Positions 34,085-42,322 of a DNA stretch of 45,514 nt are shown in pieces. A program made the position numbers and the translations under genes. How positions within the stretch are numbered: position 1 is the first letter of the stretch; each line of letters begins with the position of its first letter. Origin of the DNA: Gracilibacter sp. BRH_c7a (GTDB taxonomy: Bacteria; Bacillota; Desulfitobacteriia; Desulfitobacteriales; Syntrophobotulaceae); the NCBI GenBank assembly GCA_001516055.1, contig LOEZ01000097.1, positions 1 through 45,514 on the forward strand, given 5' to 3'. The notes under the pieces are model-generated. The model was not told the origin of the DNA. It saw only the letters and a list, made by a program, of their open reading frames with translations, and searched no databases.

Positions 34085-34699
34085 GTGGATTTCTTTACAT
34101 TTATTGTAATAGGGATATTTATATATTCTTTCTTCTCAAAAAAAGATAAGGCACCTCAACGTACCCGTAGACCGGCAGAGAATACATCCAGACAGCCGGT
34201 ACCACAAGAGTCTGCCAGGCCGATGAGAAAGAAAGAAGGATTCTTCGAAAGTATCGAAAGGCAGATTAGGGAATCTGCTGAATCATTAGAAAAAGAGCTT
34301 CAGACTGGGAGAAACGAGAAGGCAGGTAAGAGAACTCCTGAAAAAATTCCCGAAAAAGCCAAAGGAGGTCATGCTCCTAAGCCGGTCAGAGAGTCCTACG
34401 AAGGCATCGAAGGAGCTTGGGGAACCGAAGGCCGCATGGGAACCGAAGGACGTCCGGGAGTTGAAGGTAGTTCGGACTATGGAAAATATCAAAGCAAACA
34501 AGGTAAAGTTATACAGGAGAAAACAACCGATAACATCATAGAACAAACCTCAATAGAAAGAGGAGCGTATGTAATCGGTTCCCGGTCTGAAGGATTAAAG
34601 GAAGCTGTTGGTTTCTCTTCGGCGGAAATCGTCCAGGGTACTATCTGGTCAGAAATCCTTAAGGAACCGCGAGGGAAGAGGCCGTTTTTCAGACGATAA
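34085..34699 (+). CDS. FloA-operon membrane-anchored, disordered protein
   Basis: 204 residues, family not recognised by name. One N-terminal helix (DFFTFIVIGIFIYSFF) is followed by a long, charged, probably disordered cytoplasmic part with a Pro/Arg-rich section. A short repeat at about 107-128 shows EG-x-x-G-x-EG units (EGIEGAWGTEGRMGTEG). The C-terminal segment YVIGSRSEGLKEAVGFSSAE-like to PFFRR looks folded (AEIVQGTIWSEILKEPRGKR). The GTG start at 34085 has AGGTGA six nt upstream. It lies ten nt after floA and ends at the operon terminator, so it is likely a microdomain partner (inference). Confidence 0.7.
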   Translation: MDFFTFIVIGIFIYSFFSKKDKAPQRTRRPAENTSRQPVPQESARPMRKKEGFFESIERQIRESAESLEKELQTGRNEKAGKRTPEKIPEKAKGGHAPKPVRESYEGIEGAWGTEGRMGTEGRPGVEGSSDYGKYQSKQGKVIQEKTTDNIIEQTSIERGAYVIGSRSEGLKEAVGFSSAEIVQGTIWSEILKEPRGKRPFFRR

Positions 34700-34722
34700 A
34701 CTGAAAAAAAGAAATAATAAAT

Positions 34723-34770
34723 AGCTGTCTCCGAAAGCATTGAAAAGCTTACGAAGGCAGCTGTTTTTTT
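34723..34770 (+). terminator. Terminator of the nfeD-floA operon
   Basis: A 16-position stem, AGCTGTCT...AAAGC (34723-34738) with GCTT...GGCAGCT (34747-34762), has two mismatches and is followed by TTTTTTT at 34764-34770. The stop codon of the converging sigma-54 activator lies in its U-tract; the hairpin may serve both strands. Confidence 0.85.
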
Positions 34771-36493
34771 ATGTATTATCTAAATCATACGTTTCTAACT
34801 TGCGATAAAGGGTTGGACGAGAAATTCCTAGAATTTTTGCTGCTTTACTGATGTTGTTATCGCATTGAGTCATAGTTTTTTTAATGCTCTCTATCTCTAA
34901 TTCTTGGATCATTCTCTGTTTTAGGTTTAACATATGGATATAAGAATCTTCGTTGCCAGGTTTTATATCTGGTTTTAATATTTCGTCAGGAAGGTTACGT
35001 AAACAAATGTTTCTATCAGCTAGAGTAACGGCCCACAGCATATAGTTTTTTAGTTCCCTGATATTTCCGGGCCAATCGTGACATAAAAGGCACTCTATAA
35101 CATCTGGTTCCATCTCAAGTAGCGGGATGTTCAATTGGTCACAACTTTGTTTTATATAAAATTGGGCTAAGTCGATAATATCTCTCCCTCTATTTCTTAG
35201 CGGGGGGATTTGAAGTTTCAGTGCCGCTAAACGAAAATACAAATCTTCACGGAATTCTTTGCGCTTAACCATCTCATAGAGATCCTTGTTAGTAGCTGAG
35301 ATAATTCTGAAGTTTGTGGGTAAATATTTATTGCCGCCTACCCTCATTACTTTCCTGTCATCAATTACCCTCAATAACACAGGTTGTAACGACAAAGGCA
35401 TATCTCCGATTTCGTCCAAGAAAAGAGTACCACCGTTAGCCATTTCCATTTTACCCATACGGCCTTTCCGTTCTGCTCCAGAAAAGCTGCCACCCTCGTA
35501 ACCGAACAATTCACTTTCTATTAAGTTTTCTGGAATAGCTGCACAGTTAATAGCGACAAAAGGACCAGGAGAACAGCATTCGTTGTGGATAGCATGAGCA
35601 AAAAGTTCTTTTCCTGTCCCACTTTCTCCTGCTAAAAGAATATCTCCTGGACTGTGTGCTATTTTATAAGCAATTTCTTTAGCTTTTAACATGGATGGAC
35701 TATTACCAATAATGTCTTGAAATGAATAAACTGCTTCTAACCCATCACCTATTTTCACCCTGTTATTTGGGTCAAGAACATATTGCTTAGGACGATTATT
35801 ATGAATAGCTTGCTGTATCTTTTCAGCCGTAGAAAACTGCCAGGTAACTAAGAAGGATAAAAGCTGTTTTTCTTCTTCAGTGTACTGTAATTTTTGAAAA
35901 TAAGGAGCGACGAAAAATCCTGCTACCCTACCTGCTAGATCATGAAACGGAATAGAGACAATGAATTTACTGAAACGCAACACTTCATTGTATACTTCTG
36001 ATCCGAATAAATAGGCGGGTTTATTCTGGGCGAGACTGATAGATACAGCTGAAGTGCCAATTTTATCTTCAGAAAAATCTAACCCTGGCTGTATTTGCTT
36101 TAGAGGAAAATTATGTACAGATAGAAGGATAGCATTACGATCTACAAGCCCAATTCCGAAAGAATTCATTCTGGAAAAATCTGAGGCTACTTCTCTCAAA
36201 ATAGGCTGGGTTGTTTGGAGCAAGGTCCTATTATCTCTAAGTACTTTATCAAATAAATAAGGTTGTAATAGCGTTTTACTGGATATCTCCCTCTGAGGGA
36301 AGATACCTTTATTCTTAGAGCGAGCCCAGGATTCAGCGATTTCATTGCGTACAATAGGTAACCCACGGGAATCTTCATTATAATCCAAAAAGTCAGACCG
36401 CTTCTGGTCTATTAGCGGCCACTGATTAAACCAAGAATCTAACGAAGATAAGATTTCGTTGAGTTGGCTTGATTTGGTATTATCTAGAGTCAT
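34769..36493 (-). CDS. Sigma-54-dependent activator, AcoR/GAF type
   Basis: 574 residues. A GAF-type sensor region (about 40-225, with SFGIGLVDRNAI and GTSAVSISLAQNKPAYLFGSE) precedes the AAA+ domain: Walker A GESGTGKE (289-296), sigma-54 contact loop GSFSGA (335-340, where GAFTGA is usual), and Walker B GGTLFLDEIGDMP. A Fis-type helix-turn-helix closes the protein (NISKAAKILGISRPTLYRKL). ATG 36493 is preceded by GGGAGGG; an in-frame upstream start lacks a site. It is divergent from the torD-molybdoenzyme operon, which has a sigma-54 promoter and palindromic sites in between, so it is almost certainly that operon's activator. The signal it senses is unknown. Confidence 0.93.
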   Translation of the reverse strand: MTLDNTKSSQLNEILSSLDSWFNQWPLIDQKRSDFLDYNEDSRGLPIVRNEIAESWARSKNKGIFPQREISSKTLLQPYLFDKVLRDNRTLLQTTQPILREVASDFSRMNSFGIGLVDRNAILLSVHNFPLKQIQPGLDFSEDKIGTSAVSISLAQNKPAYLFGSEVYNEVLRFSKFIVSIPFHDLAGRVAGFFVAPYFQKLQYTEEEKQLLSFLVTWQFSTAEKIQQAIHNNRPKQYVLDPNNRVKIGDGLEAVYSFQDIIGNSPSMLKAKEIAYKIAHSPGDILLAGESGTGKELFAHAIHNECCSPGPFVAINCAAIPENLIESELFGYEGGSFSGAERKGRMGKMEMANGGTLFLDEIGDMPLSLQPVLLRVIDDRKVMRVGGNKYLPTNFRIISATNKDLYEMVKRKEFREDLYFRLAALKLQIPPLRNRGRDIIDLAQFYIKQSCDQLNIPLLEMEPDVIECLLCHDWPGNIRELKNYMLWAVTLADRNICLRNLPDEILKPDIKPGNEDSYIHMLNLKQRMIQELEIESIKKTMTQCDNNISKAAKILGISRPTLYRKLETYDLDNT

Positions 36494-36604
36494 AAGCGAC
36501 CCTCCCATGTCAACCATTTAGTTAATTATATCACAAGGAATTTAATTAGGTACAGGTATATTTGGATGCTAAATATTTATATGAGGACAATTTTAATGTC
36601 ATAG

Positions 36605-36652
36605 TGTAAAGATGGTTTACAGTACTGTAATGATGACATTACGATATTTACA
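36605..36652. promoter_or_regulatory. Clustered palindromes, likely activator upstream sites
   Basis: Three overlapping inverted repeats: TGTAAA-N5-TTTACA (36605-36621), the exact palindrome TTACAGTACTGTAA (36617-36630), and GTAATG-N4-CATTAC (36627-36642). One more TTTACA half-site lies at 36647-36652. They lie 100-145 nt before the -24 box at 36751, the usual distance for enhancer sites of sigma-54 activators. The 334-nt intergenic region otherwise holds only the sigma-54 promoter and AT-rich sequence. Confidence 0.7.
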
Positions 36653-36750
36653 AGGTAACAAAAATAGCTTAAAGGCAAAGCTATAGGATTACCATGATTC
36701 TATCTGGGGATTATCGGTGTTCTTCTTGGAGTTAGTTTGTACAATCAGAC

Positions 36751-36766
36751 TGGCATGAAAATTGCT
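36751..36766 (+). promoter_or_regulatory. Sigma-54 (-24/-12) promoter
   Basis: TGGCATGAAAATTGCT matches the TGGCAC-N5-TTGCW consensus with one change. GG (36752-36753) and GC (36764-36765) are separated by exactly ten nt, as required. The expected transcription start is near 36777, about 80 nt before torD. Confidence 0.88.
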
Positions 36767-36857
36767 TTATATTTGTAATAAATGATATTCAGAAAATAAA
36801 GGGGTGAGAACGGTTTTTTGATTTTTAATGGTAGAGAAAGGAGGGAGAAATATAATC

Positions 36858-37592
36858 TTGATTACTAAACAAAAAGATTTTTCAGCTAGTCAAACTCAGA
36901 TATCTTGCGAATTAGCCCAGGCACGCCTTGTCGTTTATCAGTTATTGAGTTCTGGGTATTGTCAGAGCCCTGATATTGATACGGTTAGAAAGCTACTCTC
37001 CAATCAGATGATTAATTTAATGATGCATTTATCAACGAAGAAACAGACAAATAATCAAGTTTCAGAGGGTCTTAAATTAATTAACGAGTTTGTCCAGCAA
37101 TCTTTAAAGCTAGAGCTAAACGAAGTCCAAACATTACTAGCAGTAGAGTATACCAAGCTATTAAGAGGACTTAAGCCAGGCTACGGCCCTCAGCCACCTT
37201 ATGAATCTATTTATCGCAGTATCAATAAGCAACCTTCTCAAAAAATTCTTAGAGAAATACGCAGCTTTTATACTCAGTTAGGTGTGTCACTGACCTTAAA
37301 AGACCAGCCGGATTTTATTGGCTTAGAGTTTGATCTTATGCGTTATCTAATCGAAAAAGAAGTTGAGGCTTGGGAGAAAAACCAAGTAGATGAAGCTGTA
37401 AGAAGCCTTCAAACACAATGGGAATTCTTAAATAAGCATCTTGCTTGTTGGGTTCCTGAATTTTGCAAGATTATGTATGACCATACTTGTGAAAAATATT
37501 ATAAAGGATTAGCCTTGATAACTATTGGTTATATAGCTGATGACCTTCTGCAACTGAAGAATGAATTGGAATCAGCAAAGTTTAGTTTTTGA
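36858..37592 (+). CDS. TorD/DmsD-like molybdoenzyme chaperone
   Basis: 244 residues, all-helical TorD family (redox enzyme maturation protein). These bind the TAT signal peptide of the partner and help molybdenum cofactor insertion. Segments seen are LLAVEYTKLLRG, YGPQPPYESIYR, LKDQPDFIGLEFDLMRYLIE and WEFLNKHLACWVPEF. It directly precedes the TAT-tagged catalytic subunit (18 nt). An AAAGGAGGG at 36837-36845 points to TTG 36858. The in-frame ATG 36828 lies upstream of that site and has none of its own. Confidence 0.88.
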   Translation: MITKQKDFSASQTQISCELAQARLVVYQLLSSGYCQSPDIDTVRKLLSNQMINLMMHLSTKKQTNNQVSEGLKLINEFVQQSLKLELNEVQTLLAVEYTKLLRGLKPGYGPQPPYESIYRSINKQPSQKILREIRSFYTQLGVSLTLKDQPDFIGLEFDLMRYLIEKEVEAWEKNQVDEAVRSLQTQWEFLNKHLACWVPEFCKIMYDHTCEKYYKGLALITIGYIADDLLQLKNELESAKFSF

Positions 37593-37610
37593 TAAGGAGG
37601 GAAACAAGAC

Positions 37611-40313
37611 ATGTCACGAAATATCAGTAGAAGATCCATGATTAAAGGTTCTGTGGCAACCGTCACATTAGCGGCTTTTGGTGCTAACTTCTTTGATGGT
37701 CCCAAACATATTGTGAAAGCAAGTGCTGTAAATCCTAGCACTATTCCAGATGAGACAGTATACAGTATGTGTCGCCAATGCGTTCTGCCAGCATGTGGTA
37801 TCAAACTAGACGTAAAAGATGGAGTGGCTGTAAACATTGAGGGTAATCCGGAGGCTCCGAGTAATAACGGTGCTCTTTGTTCCAGGGGGAACGCAACCTT
37901 AGCAAGTGTTTATAACCCTTATCGGGTCAAGAAACCTCTTAAGAGAACAAATCCTAAAAAGGGTATAGATGAAGATCCCGGTTGGGAAGAAATCTCCTGG
38001 GAAGAGGCTTTAGGGACAATCGCCGAAGAGTTGAAGAGAGTGCGTGCAGATGATCCCAGAAAATTTGTTTGGAATAATGGTTTTGCACGCTCTGGAAGCA
38101 TGCTGGAAGGGATGGAATTCTGTGAAGCGTTCGGTACTCCGAACTATGTTGAAGTCGATGGGCCCACATGTTCTGTTCATTTTGGGTGTTCACTGCTCAT
38201 GGGAAATTTCACAGGACCGTCTTATGATGCCGGTTATACAAAATATTTTATAGCTGTTGGTGAAGGCTCGAATGCAACATGTGGTTATGCACCTAACACC
38301 CAAGGTTTTGCTGACGCAGTTGCCAATGGGATGAAAGTAGTGTGTATCGACCCCAAATGTAATGTAGAGGCTTCTAAAGGGGAATGGATTCCAATCAGAC
38401 CTGGTACAGACCTTGCTTTCGTTTTGGCCATGCAGCATGTAATTGTTCATGAACTCAAACGTTTTGATGTTGAATTCATTAAAAGACGTACCAATGCACC
38501 TTACTTAGTAGGACCAGATGGCCACTACGTACGCGATAAGGATACAGATAAACCTTTGGTCTGGGATGAGATAGCAAATGCTGCTAAAACTTTTGATGAT
38601 AAAACAGTTGCAGATTATGCGTTGAACGGTAAGTTTGATGTCAATGGAGTGGAATGTCAACCTGGTTTCCAGATATATGTCAGTTCTATCGTTGATTACA
38701 CTCCTGAGTGGGCTGAAGAAAAAACGACTATTAAGGCAGATACTATCAGAAGAATTGCCCGTGAGTTTGTAGAAAATGCTCAGATTGGAAGTACCATCAC
38801 AATTAATGGAACTGTGTTTCCTTACCGTCCAGTTTGTTTTGAAGTAGGCAGAGGTGCGGTTACTCAATTCTATGGAGGTAACTTCCATTGTTCCAGCATT
38901 ATAGTTAACATGCTTGTTGGTGCCTTGGATGTACCAGGTGGCGGAATTGGAGCTTTAGGCCCCAATCACAAATGTACTCCGGTACCTTTAGCACTCAAGC
39001 CTGATAAAGATGGGATTGTAGCACCTAAAGTAGAAGCTGTACCGCGAGAATTTGAATGGCCGCCTAATAGATTAGACGCAAAAACATTCTTTCCTTATTC
39101 TCATGATAACCCTCATATCGTATTTGATGCCATCCTTGATCCTGAAAAATACTATTTGGATTATACACCAGAGGTTATGCTGGTTTGGGGAGGCAACGCA
39201 GTAGTGCGTTTATATCAACCAGAAAAAGTACTGGAGGCTATGCAGAAGCTGAAATTTATCTTTGCAATTTCTTATTCCTTAGATGAACCAACTCAAATGG
39301 CTGATATCGTACTACCGGAAGCAGTAGGTCTTGAGAGATGGTCGGCAGCTACCCGGCCGGGAATGGTCAATACTCCCAATGGTACGATGAAAGCCATTTT
39401 CTCTATGGCTGCTCAACAGGTAATCGATAGAGTCTATGACTCCAGACAACCTGATGAAATCTTCGTGGATCTTGCTGAAAGAGTCGGAATCCTCTACGGA
39501 AAAGGCGGAGTAAATGATCTTTTGAATACTGGAAGATTCGCGCCCGTTCCGTTCACAGGGGCATTTCAGTTAGACCTGAATACCAAATATACAGCAAAAG
39601 AACTTGCCAACCGTGTATTGAAGTCTGCCCGAGGCGGAGAGGTCGATATCGATAAGATGCGTCATGAAGCGAAATTACCTGCCCAGCTGTTGCCGGAAAA
39701 AGCTAACTATCCTTCTTTGGCTTGGCCGGTTGGAACAACCAGATATGCATTATACCTTGAGAACTTACTTTTCAAAGGAGAAGATTTAAAGACAAACCTA
39801 GAACGGGTTAAAGCCCAAGTTCCTGGTTGGGAGATGGATAATCTTATGGAGCATTATCAACCAGTTGTTAGATGGATGGAAAAGAAAAGGCAAATTCCAA
39901 GTGAATATGACATGTATGCTATAAACTGGAAAACAGCTCAATACTCCTTTGGCAATGGTGGTTCGGCAGAAAATCCATGGTTGGATGAAGTAGCTCAATT
40001 GGATCCCCATCTCCATGTTATCTGTATGAATAGATCTACCGGGGAAGAGAGAGGATTCAAAGATGGAGATACAGTATGGGTGGAATCTTTTGAAGGGGGT
40101 TCCAAGTTCGAAGGCCGATTAAAGCTCTCTGAAGCTTTTCACCATGAAGTCGTGGGTATTGCCGGTCTATTCGGTCATACCAGTAAACAAATGAACCCGA
40201 TAGCCCGCAAAGGATTGCATTTCAATAAGGTGATGGCCAATGGTCCTGGAGACATTGATCCCATCGGTGGTGGTTTTGATGGATCCCATAAAGTAAAAGT
40301 ATATAAAGCCTAA
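37611..40313 (+). CDS. TAT-exported molybdopterin oxidoreductase, catalytic subunit
   Basis: 900 residues, DMSO-reductase superfamily. The N-terminus has a twin-arginine signal (SRRSMIKGS, Arg7-Arg8) and a hydrophobic stretch. A [4Fe-4S] motif CX2CX4CX27C uses Cys54, 57, 62 and 90. Cys187 in GPTCSVHFG is the probable molybdenum ligand, which points to polysulfide/thiosulfate/arsenate-type reductases rather than serine-ligand DMSO reductases. The C-terminal domain has MNRSTGEERGFKDGDTVW. With the ferredoxin and DmsC-like subunits it would form a quinol-linked complex on the outer face of the membrane. The substrate cannot be named from sequence. Confidence 0.93.
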   Translation: MSRNISRRSMIKGSVATVTLAAFGANFFDGPKHIVKASAVNPSTIPDETVYSMCRQCVLPACGIKLDVKDGVAVNIEGNPEAPSNNGALCSRGNATLASVYNPYRVKKPLKRTNPKKGIDEDPGWEEISWEEALGTIAEELKRVRADDPRKFVWNNGFARSGSMLEGMEFCEAFGTPNYVEVDGPTCSVHFGCSLLMGNFTGPSYDAGYTKYFIAVGEGSNATCGYAPNTQGFADAVANGMKVVCIDPKCNVEASKGEWIPIRPGTDLAFVLAMQHVIVHELKRFDVEFIKRRTNAPYLVGPDGHYVRDKDTDKPLVWDEIANAAKTFDDKTVADYALNGKFDVNGVECQPGFQIYVSSIVDYTPEWAEEKTTIKADTIRRIAREFVENAQIGSTITINGTVFPYRPVCFEVGRGAVTQFYGGNFHCSSIIVNMLVGALDVPGGGIGALGPNHKCTPVPLALKPDKDGIVAPKVEAVPREFEWPPNRLDAKTFFPYSHDNPHIVFDAILDPEKYYLDYTPEVMLVWGGNAVVRLYQPEKVLEAMQKLKFIFAISYSLDEPTQMADIVLPEAVGLERWSAATRPGMVNTPNGTMKAIFSMAAQQVIDRVYDSRQPDEIFVDLAERVGILYGKGGVNDLLNTGRFAPVPFTGAFQLDLNTKYTAKELANRVLKSARGGEVDIDKMRHEAKLPAQLLPEKANYPSLAWPVGTTRYALYLENLLFKGEDLKTNLERVKAQVPGWEMDNLMEHYQPVVRWMEKKRQIPSEYDMYAINWKTAQYSFGNGGSAENPWLDEVAQLDPHLHVICMNRSTGEERGFKDGDTVWVESFEGGSKFEGRLKLSEAFHHEVVGIAGLFGHTSKQMNPIARKGLHFNKVMANGPGDIDPIGGGFDGSHKVKVYKA

Positions 40314-40330
40314 CGAAAGGAGGAGATAAA

Positions 40331-40933
40331 ATGAGATATGGAATGGTAATAGATTTAAGAAGATGTGTAGGTTGTAACAGTTGTTCTGTAGCATGTAAGC
40401 AGACGAATGCAACACCTGCAGGGGTACTCCGGACCAAAGTTCAAATTGATGAAGAGGGCAAATATCCAAATACTCGTTTGAGTTTTACACCTTTTCTGTG
40501 TATGCACTGTGAGAATCCTGAGTGTGCAAGAGTTTGCCCAACCGGCGCAACCCAAAAACTTGATAATGGTATTGTAACTATAGATAAGGATAAATGTATT
40601 GGATGTCAGTATTGTGTAATGGCCTGCCCCTATTATGCTAGAACTTTTGTTAAGAAAGTTGAGCAGTATTTTCCGGGACAAGAGATTACTGCTTTTGAGG
40701 AGGCTAATTCGACCAGACACCAAGACGGAGTAGTGGATAAATGTGATTTCTGTATTGATCGAATCAATACAGAGAAACAACCTTCCTGCGTAGGCGTTTG
40801 TGCAGCCAAGGCAAGAATTTTTGGCGATTTAGACGATCCTAATAGTGAAGTATCCAAGCTCATAGTCCAAAGAGGAGGGTTCCAATTACTTGAAGCTTTG
40901 GGCTTTAGCCCAGCAGTATATTATATAAGATAA
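40331..40933 (+). CDS. Four-cluster ferredoxin subunit (DmsB/PsrB type)
   Basis: 200 residues. Sixteen cysteines form four [4Fe-4S] motifs: Cys12/15/18/22, Cys57/60/65/69, Cys89/92/95/99 and Cys138/141/153/157. The start GMVIDLRRCVGCNSC is typical of the electron-transfer subunit of molybdoenzyme complexes. There is no signal peptide, so it would be carried across the membrane with the catalytic subunit. It starts 17 nt after that gene and 13 nt before the anchor gene, with GAAAGGAGG before the ATG. Confidence 0.95.
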   Translation: MRYGMVIDLRRCVGCNSCSVACKQTNATPAGVLRTKVQIDEEGKYPNTRLSFTPFLCMHCENPECARVCPTGATQKLDNGIVTIDKDKCIGCQYCVMACPYYARTFVKKVEQYFPGQEITAFEEANSTRHQDGVVDKCDFCIDRINTEKQPSCVGVCAAKARIFGDLDDPNSEVSKLIVQRGGFQLLEALGFSPAVYYIR

Positions 40934-40946
40934 GGAGGAAAACTCA

Positions 40947-41786
40947 ATGGAAATTCAATGGACTTTAGTATTATTTACATTGTTGACCGGTATGGGAGCA
41001 GGAATCTTCGCTTTTGTTTCAGTTGCCGAAATTTTGGGTAAGATGGAAAAAATTCGGCCGACAGGAGCATTATTTGCACTGGGGCTAATTATTGTCGGTG
41101 GCCTAGCAAGTGTTTTCCACTTATCTCATCCGACAAGAGCAATAAATGTATTAGGCAACTTGAATACTGCTTTTGGTAGAGAATTTGTCTTACTGGGGAT
41201 AGTGGTTGTACTAATAGCTTCGTACATCATGGTAATAAAACGCGATGCTTCACCCTCCATAAAGAAAGCTGTTTCTATAGCAGGGCTACTTTCCTCAGTA
41301 ATCTTGGCGTTTGAAATTGGTGCGACTTATGTACTTCCTGCCCAGCCTGCGTGGAACACCTATCTTTTACCTTTAGTTTATCTGGCTTCAGCTGGAGTAC
41401 TAGGAATTTTTGGCATATATGTAATTGTCTCAAGGAAAGAATCTGAACATGAGCAGGAGCAAGGACTTATTGGAGGAATCAACACAATAGCATTAGGTGC
41501 TATTGTTACTCAAGCAGTCTTAGTATTCACCTATATCTCACACTTAGGGACTTCAATGTATACTGACATTTCTGTTCTAACAACTAGTACCGGATTGATG
41601 ATGTTTTGGTTGGGAGTCTTTGCAGTAGGATTATTGATACCATTTATCTTAACTTTGTGGTTTAAGAAGAGTGGAAAAAATGCCTTGAATATTGCTGCTA
41701 TTTCTCTGGCCTGCTCTCTTATTGGAGGTATAGCCTTTAGGGCAATGATGTATACGCTTGGCAGCGGTTATAACTTGAATATTTAG
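40947..41786 (+). CDS. DmsC-like membrane anchor subunit
   Basis: 279 residues, eight hydrophobic helices. It resembles the DMSO reductase anchor DmsC, with the N-terminal WTLVLFTLLTGMGAGIFAF and the loop SVFHLSHPTRAINVLGN ending in GREF (SREI in typical DmsC). The subunit holds the complex in the membrane and passes electrons from menaquinol. No heme-binding pattern is evident. It is the last gene of the operon, which ends in a strong terminator. NrfD/PsrC is the alternative family, but the HLSHP region fits DmsC better. Confidence 0.88.
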   Translation: MEIQWTLVLFTLLTGMGAGIFAFVSVAEILGKMEKIRPTGALFALGLIIVGGLASVFHLSHPTRAINVLGNLNTAFGREFVLLGIVVVLIASYIMVIKRDASPSIKKAVSIAGLLSSVILAFEIGATYVLPAQPAWNTYLLPLVYLASAGVLGIFGIYVIVSRKESEHEQEQGLIGGINTIALGAIVTQAVLVFTYISHLGTSMYTDISVLTTSTGLMMFWLGVFAVGLLIPFILTLWFKKSGKNALNIAAISLACSLIGGIAFRAMMYTLGSGYNLNI

Positions 41787-41833
41787 AAGTTAAATTAAAG
41801 TCGCTCCTTAAGGTAAAATTAAACAAAATGATA

Positions 41834-41875
41834 AAAGATACTGCTTGCATCAATGAGGCGAAGCAGTATCTTTTT
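41834..41875 (+). terminator. Intrinsic terminator of the molybdoenzyme operon
   Basis: AAAGATACTGCTT (41834-41846) and AAGCAGTATCTTT (41861-41873) form a perfect 13-bp stem, followed by T to 41875. Confidence 0.92.
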
Positions 41876-41910
41876 GATTATACGAGATTGTCTTTTATGG
41901 TTGTACCTTC

Positions 41911-41947
41911 TTGCTATACCTAGATAATATATGTATAATAAATACAT
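41911..41947 (+). promoter_or_regulatory. Promoter with overlapping PadR-type operator
   Basis: TTGCTA (41911-41916) and TATAAT (41934-41939) are 17 nt apart. The -10 is embedded in the inverted repeat ATGTAT-N5-ATACAT (41931-41947), which carries the ATGT...ACAT arms typical of PadR-family operators. Binding by the downstream PadR would block the promoter, that is, autorepression. Confidence 0.75.
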
Positions 41948-41977
41948 CGGGAATATAGGTATTGGAGGAGGGCAATT

Positions 41978-42322
41978 ATGCAGATCGATAAAAGTTTAAT
42001 ATCTGGAAGTACCACGTTGTTGGTATTATCTCTTTTAGAAGACCGTGATCAATATGGCTATGAAATGATTAAAGAGCTAGAAATAAAATCAGAAAAAGTG
42101 TTTGTTTTAAAAGAAGGCACGTTGTATCCTATTTTACACAGACTGGAGAACGATGGACTGATAAAATCTTATGAGCAGGAAAGTATAGCAGGCAAAAAAA
42201 GAAAGTATTATTCCCTGACAAAGGAGGGCAGAAAAGAACTCGCCGCCAAGAAAGAAGAATGGTTTACATTCTCCAAACAAGTAAACCAGGTTATCGGAGG
42301 TGAGTTAAATGCCTTCGCCTAA
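41978..42322 (+). CDS. PadR family transcriptional regulator
   Basis: 114 residues, winged-helix regulator of the short PadR-s2 type. Seen are LVLSLLEDRDQYGYEMIKEL, the wing-turn VFVLKEGTLYPILHRLENDGLI, and GKKRKYYSLTKEGRKEL. It has GGAGGAGGG before ATG 41978. Its last 14 nt overlap the next gene, so the PadR and HAAS-domain proteins are coupled. PadR plus HAAS-domain membrane protein is a recurrent firmicute pairing in which the operon is derepressed by cell-envelope stress or drugs (family knowledge). Confidence 0.94.
   Translation: MQIDKSLISGSTTLLVLSLLEDRDQYGYEMIKELEIKSEKVFVLKEGTLYPILHRLENDGLIKSYEQESIAGKKRKYYSLTKEGRKELAAKKEEWFTFSKQVNQVIGGELNAFA

Noticed and set aside
40355-40780. 141-residue minus-strand frame under the ferredoxin subunit
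   Set aside because: It is antisense to a gene with all sixteen cluster cysteines; its Cys/Ser/Thr-rich composition is a shadow effect.
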